DNA from: a virus
IMG/VR virus record: IMGVR_UViG_3300032242_001861
Location: 1 to 25,480 of that record
Strand: one strand, 5' to 3'
Length of the DNA: 25,480 bases
Of this stretch, positions 11,584 through 18,069 are shown piece after piece; within the stretch, counting starts at the first letter, position 1; every line of letters begins with the position of its first letter. The position numbers and the translations under genes were made by a program. A model generated the notes under the pieces. The model was not told the origin of the DNA. It worked only from the letters and a program-made list of their open reading frames with translations, and ran no database searches.

Positions 11584-12367
11584 AAAGAAACCCGCATCTC
11601 AAAAAGTTCCTGCAAGGCGCAAGGTATTTGTCGCCACTCCCATGTACGGAGGTATGTGCACCGGCTTCTACACGCAGAGCATTTTACAGTTGCAAAATGT
11701 ATTTATGCAGAACGGTGTGGAGTCGGCCCTGTCTTTCGTGTTCAACGAGAGCCTGATCCAGCGCGCTCGCAACAGTCTCGCCCATGCGTTCTTGAAGACC
11801 GACAGCACCCATCTTTTGTTCATAGATGCAGACCTACGGTTTGACGCCAATGGCGTCTACAGGATGCTGGAGGCCGACAAGGACGTGATCTGCGGCATAT
11901 ATCCAAAGAAGGAAATTAACTGGCCGATGGTGAAGATTGCCATTGATCAGGGCGTGCCAGTCGAAGAGCTAAAGTGGCACACGGGTTCGTGGGTCATCAA
12001 TCTGGCGGGCTACGAGGGCTCTGCAACCGTCAATGTGAACGAACCGTTCGAGATATGGGCGGGCGGCACCGGCATGATGCTGATCAAGCGCGAGGTTTTT
12101 GAGAAGCTGAAGGAATGGACGCCGATCTATACCAACGATATGACCGACCTGGCGGGCACGATTGGCGAGAAGGACCAAATTTACAACTTCTTCTCACTCA
12201 GCATTGAACCCGGCACCAACCGGCTTCTGTCTGAGGACTATCACTTCTGCCGTGAGTGGAGATTGACCGGCGGCAAGATATGGGCAGCACCCTGGTTGAC
12301 GCCGGGGCACGTTGGCACATACCTGTTTGAAGGTCAGTTACCGCTAGACAAGGAAGCGCCGCAGTAG
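11576..12367 (+). CDS. Glycosyltransferase-like protein (GT-A fold, DxD motif)
   Basis: In this 263-residue protein the N-terminal half matches family-2-like transferases: VFVATPMYGGMCTGF (residues 17-31), RARNSLAHAFLKT (63-75) and FIDADLRFD (82-90) with DAD (84-86) as metal-binding motif. Next come ICGIYPKK and IWAGGTGMMLIKREVF, typical for the acceptor half. Such phage proteins may transfer sugar to DNA, virion or host surface; the acceptor is unknown. ATG 11576 follows AGGAGA and overlaps the upstream stop by 8 bases. Its 3' end overlaps the convergent lipoprotein gene by 34 bases. It is the last gene of the rightward unit. Confidence 0.75.
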   Translation: MSKKKPASQKVPARRKVFVATPMYGGMCTGFYTQSILQLQNVFMQNGVESALSFVFNESLIQRARNSLAHAFLKTDSTHLLFIDADLRFDANGVYRMLEADKDVICGIYPKKEINWPMVKIAIDQGVPVEELKWHTGSWVINLAGYEGSATVNVNEPFEIWAGGTGMMLIKREVFEKLKEWTPIYTNDMTDLAGTIGEKDQIYNFFSLSIEPGTNRLLSEDYHFCREWRLTGGKIWAAPWLTPGHVGTYLFEGQLPLDKEAPQ

Positions 12368-12543
12368 CCTTCACGGCGAGCGTTGTTTGTCTTCACTTCA
12401 ATGATGGTCTGGGGGGTGTCTTTGGATGACCAAGAGACATTCTTCCAGACTCCACATGGGGCTTCATTCGTCTCTACGGTGCCCGTCAGACTTGAGCAGG
12501 CCCCCAGGGGAAGTATCGACAGCATCACCAGCACGAACCGCAT
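12334..12543 (-). CDS. Small lipoprotein, likely outer-membrane spanin (Rz1-like)
   Basis: This 69-residue protein has a hydrophobic signal, MRFVLVMLSILPLG, followed by the lipobox LGAC with Cys16 as lipidation site. The mature part has CGVWKNVSWSSKDTPQTI and ends VKTNNARREGYCG. That ending resembles a short conserved phage protein found after endolysin genes. It overlaps the 3' part of the preceding membrane protein gene by 80 bases in another frame, as in nested Rz/Rz1 pairs. Together they would join inner and outer membrane and disrupt the latter at lysis. The start at 12543 is chosen by the signal. Its 3' end overlaps the convergent transferase gene. Confidence 0.6.
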   Translation of the reverse strand: MRFVLVMLSILPLGACSSLTGTVETNEAPCGVWKNVSWSSKDTPQTIIEVKTNNARREGYCGASLSSGN

Positions 12544-12703
12544 TCTGAACCCTCCTGAGAGCATCCGCATTAGCCGCAGCCTCAACCCCGGCAATGGCGT
12601 CTTCCCTGATTTTGAAGTACAGGCCGGACAAGACAAAAATGATGGAAACCGCAATTAAGAGATAGCGGCCCAAGGGAGTGAAGAGAAGGTTAAACACCAT
12701 GTT
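12464..12703 (-). CDS. Small membrane protein, likely inner-membrane spanin (Rz-like)
   Basis: This 79-residue protein has one transmembrane helix at residues about 13-29 (YLLIAVSIIFVLSGLYF), then a helical periplasmic part (EAAANADALRRVQNAVRAGD) and DGHRRD near the end. The short length and lack of a long coiled coil differ from lambda Rz but match small analogues after endolysins. GGAGGAAC precedes ATG 12703, which overlaps the endolysin stop by 14 bases. The lipoprotein gene nests in its 3' end. Confidence 0.6.
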   Translation of the reverse strand, partial: NMVFNLLFTPLGRYLLIAVSIIFVLSGLYFKIREDAIAGVEAAANADALRRVQNAVRAGDAVDTSPGGLLKSDGHRRDE

Positions 12704-13448
12704 CCTCCATGTGCTTCTTACGGAGAAACCATATGGCCGCCGCCAGTGCGATGATGGCGGACATGATAAGGAAATTAGGGTTGCTGAGTAGACCAATAAA
12801 TTGATCCGCCGTGTCAGACGCGTCTTTTGCCTGCGCAGCGACTTCTTTTGCAACACCCAAGCCTCCGAGGCCAGCCGTGACCAGCGCCGCATTACCCTGT
12901 TTGCTGTCCGCCATTGTTCGTACAGGTACAGGATCGGGATCGGTGCGCTGTTCATGTTCATCCGGCGATGGCTCCTCTTTGACGGTAGAGGTTGCTGTAT
13001 CTTCTCCAGAGGTCCACCAGGCGCTTTCTGCTTGGCGACGGCGCACTAGACCGGGGAGCACTTTACCGCCGCCCTTGGTCCATTTTAGAAGCTCTGCGGG
13101 CACGTCGTTGAACTGCGCCGCGTTTACCTTCTTGAGAAGGGTAGAAGACTTTAGGTTCCCAACGCCAGCATTGTAGGCAAAGTCCACGAGAACGTCGAAT
13201 TGATGCTGGTTTAGGGGCTGGTGAACCATGTTGTGAACGGCGGTCTCGTACTGTTGCAGATCACGCGACAGGATGTCGTCTGCCTGCTGTTGGGTAATGG
13301 TCATGCCGTCACGCGGCGGAGGGGCTCCAGCGGAAGCCGTATGGCCGTAGCCGATAGTGCAGATGCCAGCCGGGCAACGGTAGGCCGTCAGCTTGCAACC
13401 TTCAAACTTTTTGAGAAGGGCGGTCATTCCGCCTGGGCTCATTTGCAT
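12690..13448 (-). CDS. Endolysin, phage lysozyme (GH24) with C-terminal membrane helix
   Basis: This 252-residue protein has an N-terminal lysozyme domain (1-150) with triad E16 (FEG), C25 and T31 (spacing 8 and 5, the E-8-D/C-5-T pattern of T4-type lysozymes) and GYGHT at 33-37. DFAYNAGVGNL and GLVRRRQAE are family blocks. A P/E-rich linker follows, and a transmembrane helix lies at about 226-242 (FLIMSAIIALAAAIWFL) with a basic end. ATG 13448 has AGGAG 7 bases upstream. It cleaves peptidoglycan glycan strands. The C-terminal helix is unusual and could anchor the enzyme or let it act with or as a holin. No N-terminal signal exists with this start. Confidence 0.88.
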   Translation of the reverse strand: MQMSPGGMTALLKKFEGCKLTAYRCPAGICTIGYGHTASAGAPPPRDGMTITQQQADDILSRDLQQYETAVHNMVHQPLNQHQFDVLVDFAYNAGVGNLKSSTLLKKVNAAQFNDVPAELLKWTKGGGKVLPGLVRRRQAESAWWTSGEDTATSTVKEEPSPDEHEQRTDPDPVPVRTMADSKQGNAALVTAGLGGLGVAKEVAAQAKDASDTADQFIGLLSNPNFLIMSAIIALAAAIWFLRKKHMEEHGV

Positions 13449-13458
13449 GGAGTGACTC

Positions 13459-13923
13459 CTATCGGTGAACAATGCCAATAGCAACAAGGGCAATGCAAGC
13501 AAGAGCCACAATCGTTGCAAGAAACGCTGAACCCCACACCATCACACTGTGCATCAGTTCCTCCTGCTCTTTTTCAGCTTCAAGAGCGGCGGCTTTCTGA
13601 TCTTTCTTGATCTGAGTGGTGGCCGAGAGAACCTGATCCCATGCAGCGATACCGAATTCGCCAATGAAATGGTTCTTCAGCTCTGCCATCATGGTTTCAG
13701 CTTCAGCTTTGGCGGCGTAAGCTTCCATCGCTATTTGCTGGGCGGTCTTGCCGCTTAATATGCTGCCTTTGGGGTCCGCTGCTGCACGGGTGATACCGGC
13801 AATGCTTTCGAACAACGAGCCCAGGTCGCCAGCCATGCCCTGTAGCTCTTTGCCCACGGCTATACCGGCCTTGATGGCCTCATAACTGGCTTTGGCTGCG
13901 GCAAGGAGGGTAAGCGGGTCCAT
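13459..13923 (-). CDS. Helical protein with C-terminal membrane helix, holin-like candidate
   Basis: This 154-residue protein starts MDPLTLLAAAKASYEAIKAG, an alanine- and glycine-rich helix. A helical, charged middle follows (AAKAEAETMMAELKNHF, then KKDQKAAALEAEKEQEEL). One transmembrane segment lies at about 131-150 (WGSAFLATIVALACIALVAIGIV). It lies directly upstream of the endolysin. A membrane protein next to an endolysin can be a holin, but the long helical N-terminus also fits a virion-associated protein. The ATG directly follows the previous stop. Confidence 0.6.
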   Translation of the reverse strand: MDPLTLLAAAKASYEAIKAGIAVGKELQGMAGDLGSLFESIAGITRAAADPKGSILSGKTAQQIAMEAYAAKAEAETMMAELKNHFIGEFGIAAWDQVLSATTQIKKDQKAAALEAEKEQEELMHSVMVWGSAFLATIVALACIALVAIGIVHR

Positions 13924-14151
13924 TTACCGGCATCCCCATCTGCGGCGCGCAGCTTTCCCGCGTTCACCCTTCCACTTCTTCGAACGAGCGCAGAAGCTTT
14001 TGTGACGGCCACTTTTGGGGTCTTTGGTAGGGGCTTTCAGCTTCGAACCGGTCGCCTTGTTGTACTTGCGACGGCCCTTCTCAGTGAGGCCGCCGCCAGC
14101 TTTAACGGATTGCTTCTCACCGCGACCGACGCTGAGAGACGGCCCCGACAT
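13924..14151 (-). CDS. Small basic protein, DUF6321-like
   Basis: This 75-residue protein carries KAGGGLTEKGRRKYNKATG (residues 17-35) and LKAPTKDPKSGRHKSFCARSKKW. The pattern 'GLt.KGr.kYnr.tGs.LkaP........KSFCAR' matches a family I recall as DUF6321, widespread in podovirus-type and cyanophage genomes and of unknown function. It has strong positive charge, so DNA packing or binding is possible. The start is by TAATG coupling to the upstream gene. Confidence 0.72.
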   Translation of the reverse strand: MSGPSLSVGRGEKQSVKAGGGLTEKGRRKYNKATGSKLKAPTKDPKSGRHKSFCARSKKWKGERGKAARRRWGCR

Positions 14152-14504
14152 TACAGACCTTCGCCGGGCGTGAAGTAGCACTCGGACGCCGCTTCACCAA
14201 TGAAAGCGATATACATGTTGGTGCCAGGGCTGAACTGGTACGGGATCGTGTACACCTTCACCGAACCAGGCACAGAAACCAGCGCGTAGGCTGGCGTTCC
14301 GTTTTCGGGCACAACCGCCGCCACGTTCGACAAGTTGCTAACCGTAAAGTACACGGGATAACCCGTTGCCCCGGTCGGCTGATGGTTCGCCACGCAAAGC
14401 TGGTTGCACGGTCCATCAGAAGTGACGGTTATGGTTTGGCTACTGGTGGTGACGTTTGCCTTGTACGTCTTCCCCTGAGCTTGAAAAGCTATGTTATTGC
14501 CCAT
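14151..14504 (-). CDS. Small beta-rich virion protein, paralog of the gene at 24797
   Basis: This 117-residue protein is rich in T, S, V and G. It ends with YIAFIGEAASECYFTPGEGL. The gene at 24797-25138 ends FTAITSANTADLYISPGDGM and has the same length and an equivalent Q-x-x-V/C region, so the two are likely paralogs. A decoration or fibre-associated role is plausible. TGATG coupling joins it to the upstream gene. Confidence 0.65.
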   Translation of the reverse strand: MGNNIAFQAQGKTYKANVTTSSQTITVTSDGPCNQLCVANHQPTGATGYPVYFTVSNLSNVAAVVPENGTPAYALVSVPGSVKVYTIPYQFSPGTNMYIAFIGEAASECYFTPGEGL

Positions 14505-14737
14505 CAGACTTCACCCTTCTCCGGCTTGCTGACGGGAGAATTCTTGTAGTCGTCAGGACGACCAGAGAAGTTCCAGACAGACTGAAAGCCCCCCATAGGG
14601 GCCTTGCCGGGGGTGAACGTACCGCCACCGTACCCATAGCCGTCACGGGGTTTCTGGGGACGAATAGGAATGGAATGCGCCCCTAGATTGGGGTGCGCTG
14701 CATCATTCGGGCTGTTCTTGTTGTTGCGGTCTTTCAC
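14504..14737 (-). CDS. Small G/P-rich protein with GTG start
   Basis: The start is placed at GTG 14737 because AGAAGGAG lies 7 bases upstream. An earlier in-frame GTG at 14761 has no site. The 77-residue product begins MKDRNNKNSPNDAAHPNLG and contains RPQKPRDGYGYGGGTFTPG and QSVWNFSGRPDDYK. It looks disordered. Function is unknown; proteins of this kind in this location are probably virion-linked. Confidence 0.6.
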   Translation of the reverse strand: MKDRNNKNSPNDAAHPNLGAHSIPIRPQKPRDGYGYGGGTFTPGKAPMGGFQSVWNFSGRPDDYKNSPVSKPEKGEV

Positions 14738-14954
14738 GGGCAGGCTCCTTCTTAGGTCCACGCGTTTCTTTGGTTAGGCTTGGGATGTAAACCAGCACCG
14801 CAAACCCGACGGCGATGTATAGGCGCTCCATCGACGGAGCATACATGGCCCAAGCAGCGAGACCGAAAGTCATCCACAAACCCATGAGGGTCAGTAGCCG
14901 AGCTGTGACGACGGCCAAGGCCGTGCGCACGAGCGCTATAACAGAAGCATCCAT
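14703..14954 (-). CDS. Two-helix membrane protein (holin-like candidate)
   Basis: This 83-residue protein has hydrophobic helices at about residues 5-40 (possibly two close segments, containing LLTLMGLWMTFGLAAWAMYA) and 43-60 (RLYIAVGFAVLVYIPSL). A charged tail follows (KETRGPKKEPARERPQQQEQ). The N-terminal segment plus the polar, positive C-terminus resemble small holins. It lies some 1.5 kb from the endolysin, which weakens the idea. ATG 14954 follows AGGGGGACAA. Confidence 0.6.
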   Translation of the reverse strand: MDASVIALVRTALAVVTARLLTLMGLWMTFGLAAWAMYAPSMERLYIAVGFAVLVYIPSLTKETRGPKKEPARERPQQQEQPE

Positions 14955-15014
14955 TTGTCCCCCTACCTTCTATCGGAGGGAAGCACCAGGATTTGTTGCA
15001 ATAACGGCCCTTCA

Positions 15015-15042
15015 TTGACAGCCCCGTAGGAGATGTTATGCT
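15015..15042 (+). promoter_or_regulatory. Promoter of the HNH endonuclease gene
   Basis: TTGACA (15015-15020) is a perfect -35. After 16 bases follows TATGCT (15037-15042). Transcription would start near 15049, exactly at the ATG of the HNH gene, so the mRNA could be leaderless. An AGGAG at 15028-15032 lies inside the promoter spacer and would not be transcribed. An alternative, 4-codon frame ATG CTA CCT TTA TGA (15038-15052) is coupled by ATGA to the gene if an upstream start is used. Confidence 0.5.
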
Positions 15043-15048
15043 ACCTTT

Positions 15049-15639
15049 ATGACAAAGAACCGGTACGTCCCACTTAACTGTTCTGTGTGCGATTGCAGTC
15101 TACGCCAGAGGGCGTCTGACCGCAATAGAACAGGAATGTGCATTACTTGCTTCAATAAGTCACGCACAATAATCAATAAAATTGACATACGTCTCAAACG
15201 CATCTGGGTAAATATGCACTCTAGGTGCTTGAAAGCGTCACACAAATCATATCCGAGGTATGGTGGAAGAGGGATAACGATATTTGAGCCGTGGATCTTG
15301 TCTTTTGAAGATTTCCGAGATTGGGCGGTTGTAACCGGTTATCAAGATCATCTTACCCTTGAAAGAATGGATAATGACAAAGGTTATTGCCCTGAAAATT
15401 GTGTTTGGATCGAAAAAGAATACCAATCTTACAACAAGTCGTCAGGTTTAAGTTGGGTTTTGGTTAACGAAATAAGGGCATTGAACAAAACCGTAAATTA
15501 CCGCGTTCTTGCAGAAAAATACGGTGTCCATAAAACAACAATTGTTAGAGTTGTTCAAAATAAAATTTGGGTAGACGCTTCTTATCAGCCTATCCCTCAT
15601 CCTCAGTCAGAAAGCCAGAGCCATATTCCGCGTCCGTGA
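15049..15639 (+). CDS. Free-standing HNH-type homing endonuclease
   Basis: This 196-residue protein has an N-terminal zinc ribbon, C11-x2-C14 and C31-x2-C34. Its core is RIWVNMHSRC (51-60), YGGRGITIFEPW (71-82) and LTLERMDNDKGYCPENCVW (102-120), a pattern shared by many phage HNH and AP2-type mobile endonucleases. The C-terminus (135-173) looks like a helix-turn-helix (NYRVLAEKYGVHKTTIVRVV). It lies on the opposite strand to all neighbours, appears more AT-rich, and overlaps the 3' end of the adjacent gene by 50 bases, as expected for an inserted selfish gene. Confidence 0.78.
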   Translation: MTKNRYVPLNCSVCDCSLRQRASDRNRTGMCITCFNKSRTIINKIDIRLKRIWVNMHSRCLKASHKSYPRYGGRGITIFEPWILSFEDFRDWAVVTGYQDHLTLERMDNDKGYCPENCVWIEKEYQSYNKSSGLSWVLVNEIRALNKTVNYRVLAEKYGVHKTTIVRVVQNKIWVDASYQPIPHPQSESQSHIPRP

Positions 15640-15790
15640 CTTTCTGTTTAATCTTTTCTAAATTCATTGCACGATCTATTACCTTAAGCTTAACTTCAAG
15701 GTCTACAGACGCGTCCAACATGACCGCTTTCAGGAGATCGCTGACGGCTTTTTCGAGATCAGGGTTGATGCCGCTGGTCTTCTTGCTCAT
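15590..15790 (-). CDS. Small helical protein, unknown function
   Basis: This 66-residue protein starts MSKKTSGINPDLEKAVSDLL, followed by KVIDRAMNLEKIKQKV and DAEYGSGFL. The pattern 'KvidRal.LE.iK.k..D.eyGs.F' recurs in small podovirus-type proteins near virion genes as remembered. Its start is coupled by ATGA to the ejection protein gene, and its 3' end overlaps the convergent HNH gene. A small terminase role is conceivable because of length and helical make-up, but not shown. Confidence 0.65.
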   Translation of the reverse strand: MSKKTSGINPDLEKAVSDLLKAVMLDASVDLEVKLKVIDRAMNLEKIKQKVTDAEYGSGFLTEDEG

Positions 15791-18069
15791 TTCACCCGCT
15801 CTTCAATTGCCGTTGCCGCGCGAGGAAGCGCGTACTGGCGAATGCCCTTTTGAATGATGTCTTCAATAAGAGAAAGCTTGGCCGGTTCGGGCAAGGCAAA
15901 CGTGGCAACACGATCCAATTGAGTTTGAATGGCGTCAACAGTCATCTGGTCCATGCCTGTTCTTGTCAAGCTGTCAGAAATGCTGTCTCTAAAGACTTCT
16001 GCGGGAGCCTGACGGTTTTTGGCGGCTTGCTTGCCCATGACGCGCATGATGGCGTTTGCAAGATGATCTTTGCCCTGATTGGTGGACATGAGAACAGGCC
16101 CTGCCGCGTCCCACACGCCTTTTTCTTTGGATAACAAGATTTGTTCAATCCTCGGAATAGCTTCCAGCTTGCCAACAAGCCCCTGGGCAGCTTCTGTTGC
16201 GTCTTTACGCGCCGCGTCGGCTTCCGTTTTCGCAGTCGCTGCAAAGCGGGTTCCTCTACCTGCTAACTCGTCAGCAATTCGAAGATTTTGAAAATAGTCT
16301 GACGCTCTGGTGTAAACGTCTTGAAGCGCAGGATGCCGCAGGAATTCTTGTTTTTGCGCATTCAACCAAGTTTCCGCTTGCGTCACGCTTTTCCCGTTTA
16401 GATTGCGAGCAACATAGTTTGATGCTTCCCTTTGCAAGGTTGCAGTGTCGTTCCCGCTCAAGCGAAGAAAATCATCGACACCTTGGCGACTACCAAAAAT
16501 ATCGTTTGCCAAGTTAACAGGAGCTTTTTTGTAGCGTTCTGGATCGCGCAAATCTACGCCAACTGCGGCCTGACCAGCCTTTCCTTCAAACGGTTGAAGA
16601 ACAGCCGAGCCTTGTTCGTAGATGCTTTGCATACGATCAAAGGGATCACCTATGTATTCGCTCTGGATTTTCCGAATGCTCCCATACAGGTCGGACGCTT
16701 GATTGCTTTTCAAAGCCTCGTATCCAGTGGTCGGCTCACCAAATTTGGCTTGCGTTCCAAGGCGGCGGCGAATGTCATCAAGCGCTTCATAAGAAGTCGG
16801 ATATTCTCGATAATAATTTACAGAACCTTCAGGACCGGCCACTTCCCGAACTCTCAATCCCCGGCTTTGAAGATCAGCAGCTCTTTGTGCAACGGTTGGA
16901 TCGGCGGACGTCCCAAGAAGCGTTTGTTTCCTTTCAATTGCGTTAAGGATTTGACGATAAGCTCCCTCAACGCCTGGCTCAGTAACCTCTGCCAAAGCGA
17001 CTTCTTCGCCTTCTCTTCCAACACGAGCTTTCCTTCGAAGATCAGCAAGAAGTTCTTGGTACGCCCTCGTGCTTTCAACAAGATCGCCGCGATTTTGTTT
17101 TTCTGTAGCAATCCTCAGAACTTCATTGCGCGCCTCACCATACGGCGTTCCGCGCGCTTCAATTCCTTCTTCTTGGTGCCGTATCATGCTCCCGCGAAGG
17201 TTTCTTCCCATCGCGTCAACTTCAGCATCTGGATTGCCAACTTGCTGAAGACGAGCGCGGGCTTGTTCTGTACGTTGACCCGCCAATTGCTCCGCGCGTT
17301 GCCCGCCCGCTTCTAAACGGCCAGCCGTTGCGGTTCCGCGTTGCTGGATGCGCTGCGCCTCGTCATCCAGCATGTTGTACATTTCTCTGGTAGACGCACT
17401 TTTCGGGTCAAACGACATGAGGTTTTGGATCATCCCTTCAATCGCTTTTTTCTCTTCCGCCGAAGCAGCCGTTTCAATCCCTTTTTTGGATAAAAATTCT
17501 TTTGCCGCCGTCTTGATGGCGGTTCCAATTGGCCCCTTGGTTGTTGCCCCAACAAGTCCACCAACGACGCTTGTCGGCATTAACCCTGCGGCTAAACGAG
17601 TTGCTTCTGAAACAAAAGGAGACGCGCCTTTTATTTCCGCAACTTCGCCAGCAGTCTCTCCAAGAAGGCCGCCAGTAAGGCCGCTAAGTCCAGGCAACGT
17701 TCTTCCAATTGCAGGAGCCGCAGCGGTCAATCCCGCTCCCCCAACTTCAAGAGCCCCGCCAAGAACCTTAGCTGGCATGTAAGGGGCCATAGACACGAGG
17801 CCACCAAGTCCTTGCATTGTACGCCCAGCACCCGCTGCCAATTCAGGCCCGACAAGCCCAGCCCCTAACCCAACAGCACCGGCAGTACCTATTTCTGTTT
17901 TGTCGAGACCCCTGCGCCGGTCAGCGATTGGTTTGCCGGGAACCGGAGGCTTAGGGACAACGCCGCCTAATTTAAAATTAGGAACAACAACGTCATCCGC
18001 TAACAAATCTCTACCGCCGCCAGCAGGTTGCGTTGTCGGCTCGTCTGCCAATAAATCCCTGCCAGCCAT
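15787..18069 (-). CDS. Large internal virion (ejection) protein
   Basis: This 760-residue protein carries a repeated GRDLLAD at residues 3-9 and 19-25, followed by a G/A/P-rich region (55-180, with glycine-zipper-like stretches). A long helical part follows, rich in R, E, Q and A (about 215-420, RRKARVGREGEEV, ALDDIRRRLGTQAKF). The rest is helical and polar. Size, composition and neighbours fit internal proteins that are ejected with the DNA in podoviruses and form the trans-envelope channel. No enzymatic motif (for example lytic transglycosylase) was found. It is coupled by TAATG to the upstream gene. Confidence 0.7.
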   Translation of the reverse strand: MAGRDLLADEPTTQPAGGGRDLLADDVVVPNFKLGGVVPKPPVPGKPIADRRRGLDKTEIGTAGAVGLGAGLVGPELAAGAGRTMQGLGGLVSMAPYMPAKVLGGALEVGGAGLTAAAPAIGRTLPGLSGLTGGLLGETAGEVAEIKGASPFVSEATRLAAGLMPTSVVGGLVGATTKGPIGTAIKTAAKEFLSKKGIETAASAEEKKAIEGMIQNLMSFDPKSASTREMYNMLDDEAQRIQQRGTATAGRLEAGGQRAEQLAGQRTEQARARLQQVGNPDAEVDAMGRNLRGSMIRHQEEGIEARGTPYGEARNEVLRIATEKQNRGDLVESTRAYQELLADLRRKARVGREGEEVALAEVTEPGVEGAYRQILNAIERKQTLLGTSADPTVAQRAADLQSRGLRVREVAGPEGSVNYYREYPTSYEALDDIRRRLGTQAKFGEPTTGYEALKSNQASDLYGSIRKIQSEYIGDPFDRMQSIYEQGSAVLQPFEGKAGQAAVGVDLRDPERYKKAPVNLANDIFGSRQGVDDFLRLSGNDTATLQREASNYVARNLNGKSVTQAETWLNAQKQEFLRHPALQDVYTRASDYFQNLRIADELAGRGTRFAATAKTEADAARKDATEAAQGLVGKLEAIPRIEQILLSKEKGVWDAAGPVLMSTNQGKDHLANAIMRVMGKQAAKNRQAPAEVFRDSISDSLTRTGMDQMTVDAIQTQLDRVATFALPEPAKLSLIEDIIQKGIRQYALPRAATAIEERVK

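Noticed and set aside
13449-13520. Signal-peptide-like extension of the endolysin (LWLLLALPLLLLALF) from a TTG at 13520
   Set aside because: No ribosome binding site before the TTG; the hydrophobic run comes from reading the overlapping membrane-helix codons of the upstream gene in another frame. ATG 13448 has AGGAG at ideal spacing.
16432-17316. Long rightward open frame (294 codons) opposite the ejection protein gene
   Set aside because: Antisense shadow of a clearly coding leftward gene; composition rich in F, S, R and C without domain patterns, and no ribosome binding site.
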